Of a stretch of DNA of 5,060 nucleotides, positions 5,001 through 5,060 are shown piece by piece. The notes below the pieces were generated by a model that worked only from the letters and a program-made list of their open reading frames with translations, did no database searches and was not told the DNA's origin. The stretch is taken from contig DHHE01000115.1 in NCBI GenBank assembly GCA_002403115.1, forward strand, positions 906-5,965, given 5' to 3'. A program made the translations under genes and the position numbers. Origin of the DNA: a bacterium UBP2_UBA4780 (lineage in GTDB: Bacteria > Edwardsbacteria > AC1 > EtOH8). Numbering within the stretch: position 1 is the first letter of the stretch; each line of letters opens with the position of its first letter.

Positions 5001-5029
5001 ATGATACCACCTAATATGTTGCCTGTCAA
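5001..5029 (-). promoter_or_regulatory. Strong sigma-70-type promoter driving the thrS leader
   Basis: On the minus strand a perfect -35 box TTGACA (5024-5029) and a -10 box TATCAT (5001-5006, five of six consensus bases) are separated by exactly 17 bases (5007-5023). Transcription would start near 4993-4995. No gene starts until thrS at 4593, so this promoter implies a leader of about 400 nt or a separate small RNA. It is the best promoter match in the window. That it is active is inferred from sequence alone. Confidence 0.75.
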
Positions 5030-5060
5030 GGCCTTTTCGCTTGCGATCTTCGCCATTTTT

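Noticed and set aside
4753..5010. An 85-codon minus-strand frame in the thrS leader
   Set aside because: It would start with GTG inside the promoter, upstream of the expected transcription start, and runs through palindromic repeats. It has no recognisable domain and no good ribosome site.
4997..5056. A 19-residue minus-strand frame, MAKIASEKALTGNILGGII, or the tail of a gene entering from the right
   Set aside because: It is open to the window edge, so it cannot be judged. It overlaps the promoter, no ribosome site is visible, and no family is recognisable from 19 residues.

Overview
The window is bacterial and G+C-rich, with every convincing gene on the minus strand. Read in the direction of transcription (high to low coordinate) the order is: a strong promoter and a roughly 400-nt untranslated leader; thrS (threonyl-tRNA synthetase); a 177-nt gap filled mainly by a 7-nt-period repeat; then a tight three-gene run of wecB (UDP-GlcNAc 2-epimerase), a small SAM-dependent methyltransferase, and neuA (acylneuraminate/nonulosonate cytidylyltransferase), which runs off the left edge. 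The wecB and methyltransferase genes are 1 nt apart, and the methyltransferase stop overlaps the neuA start as ATGA, so the three look like one operon.

The biology is a housekeeping aminoacyl-tRNA synthetase beside the edge of a surface-glycan locus. WecB makes UDP-ManNAc. NeuA activates a sialic-acid-type nine-carbon sugar with CMP. The methyltransferase may modify a sugar or lipid intermediate, but its substrate cannot be read from the sequence. The genes needed to complete a nonulosonate pathway (NeuB-type synthase, transferases) are not in the window and may lie to the left.

Three things stand out beyond the genes. First, the methyltransferase sits in a sharply A+T-rich block whose edges fall inside the flanking reading frames, so it looks like a cassette swapped into the operon. 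Second, the DNA carries many small repeats: heptamer arrays in the thrS-wecB gap and inside wecB, a dispersed-repeat-like insert coding for GPFDKLRA in the thrS C-terminus, and two copies of a palindromic repeat upstream of thrS. Two of these are translated within conserved enzymes, both at loop or linker positions. Third, the thrS leader contains stems that exclude one another, a layout like that of RNA switches.

The lineage cannot be fixed from this window. The G+C content, small in-frame repeats and patchwork glycan locus would suit an uncultivated bacterium known from metagenomes, but that is inference. I did not find a clearly new multi-gene system. The strongest candidates for new biology are the leader RNA and the heptad repeats.
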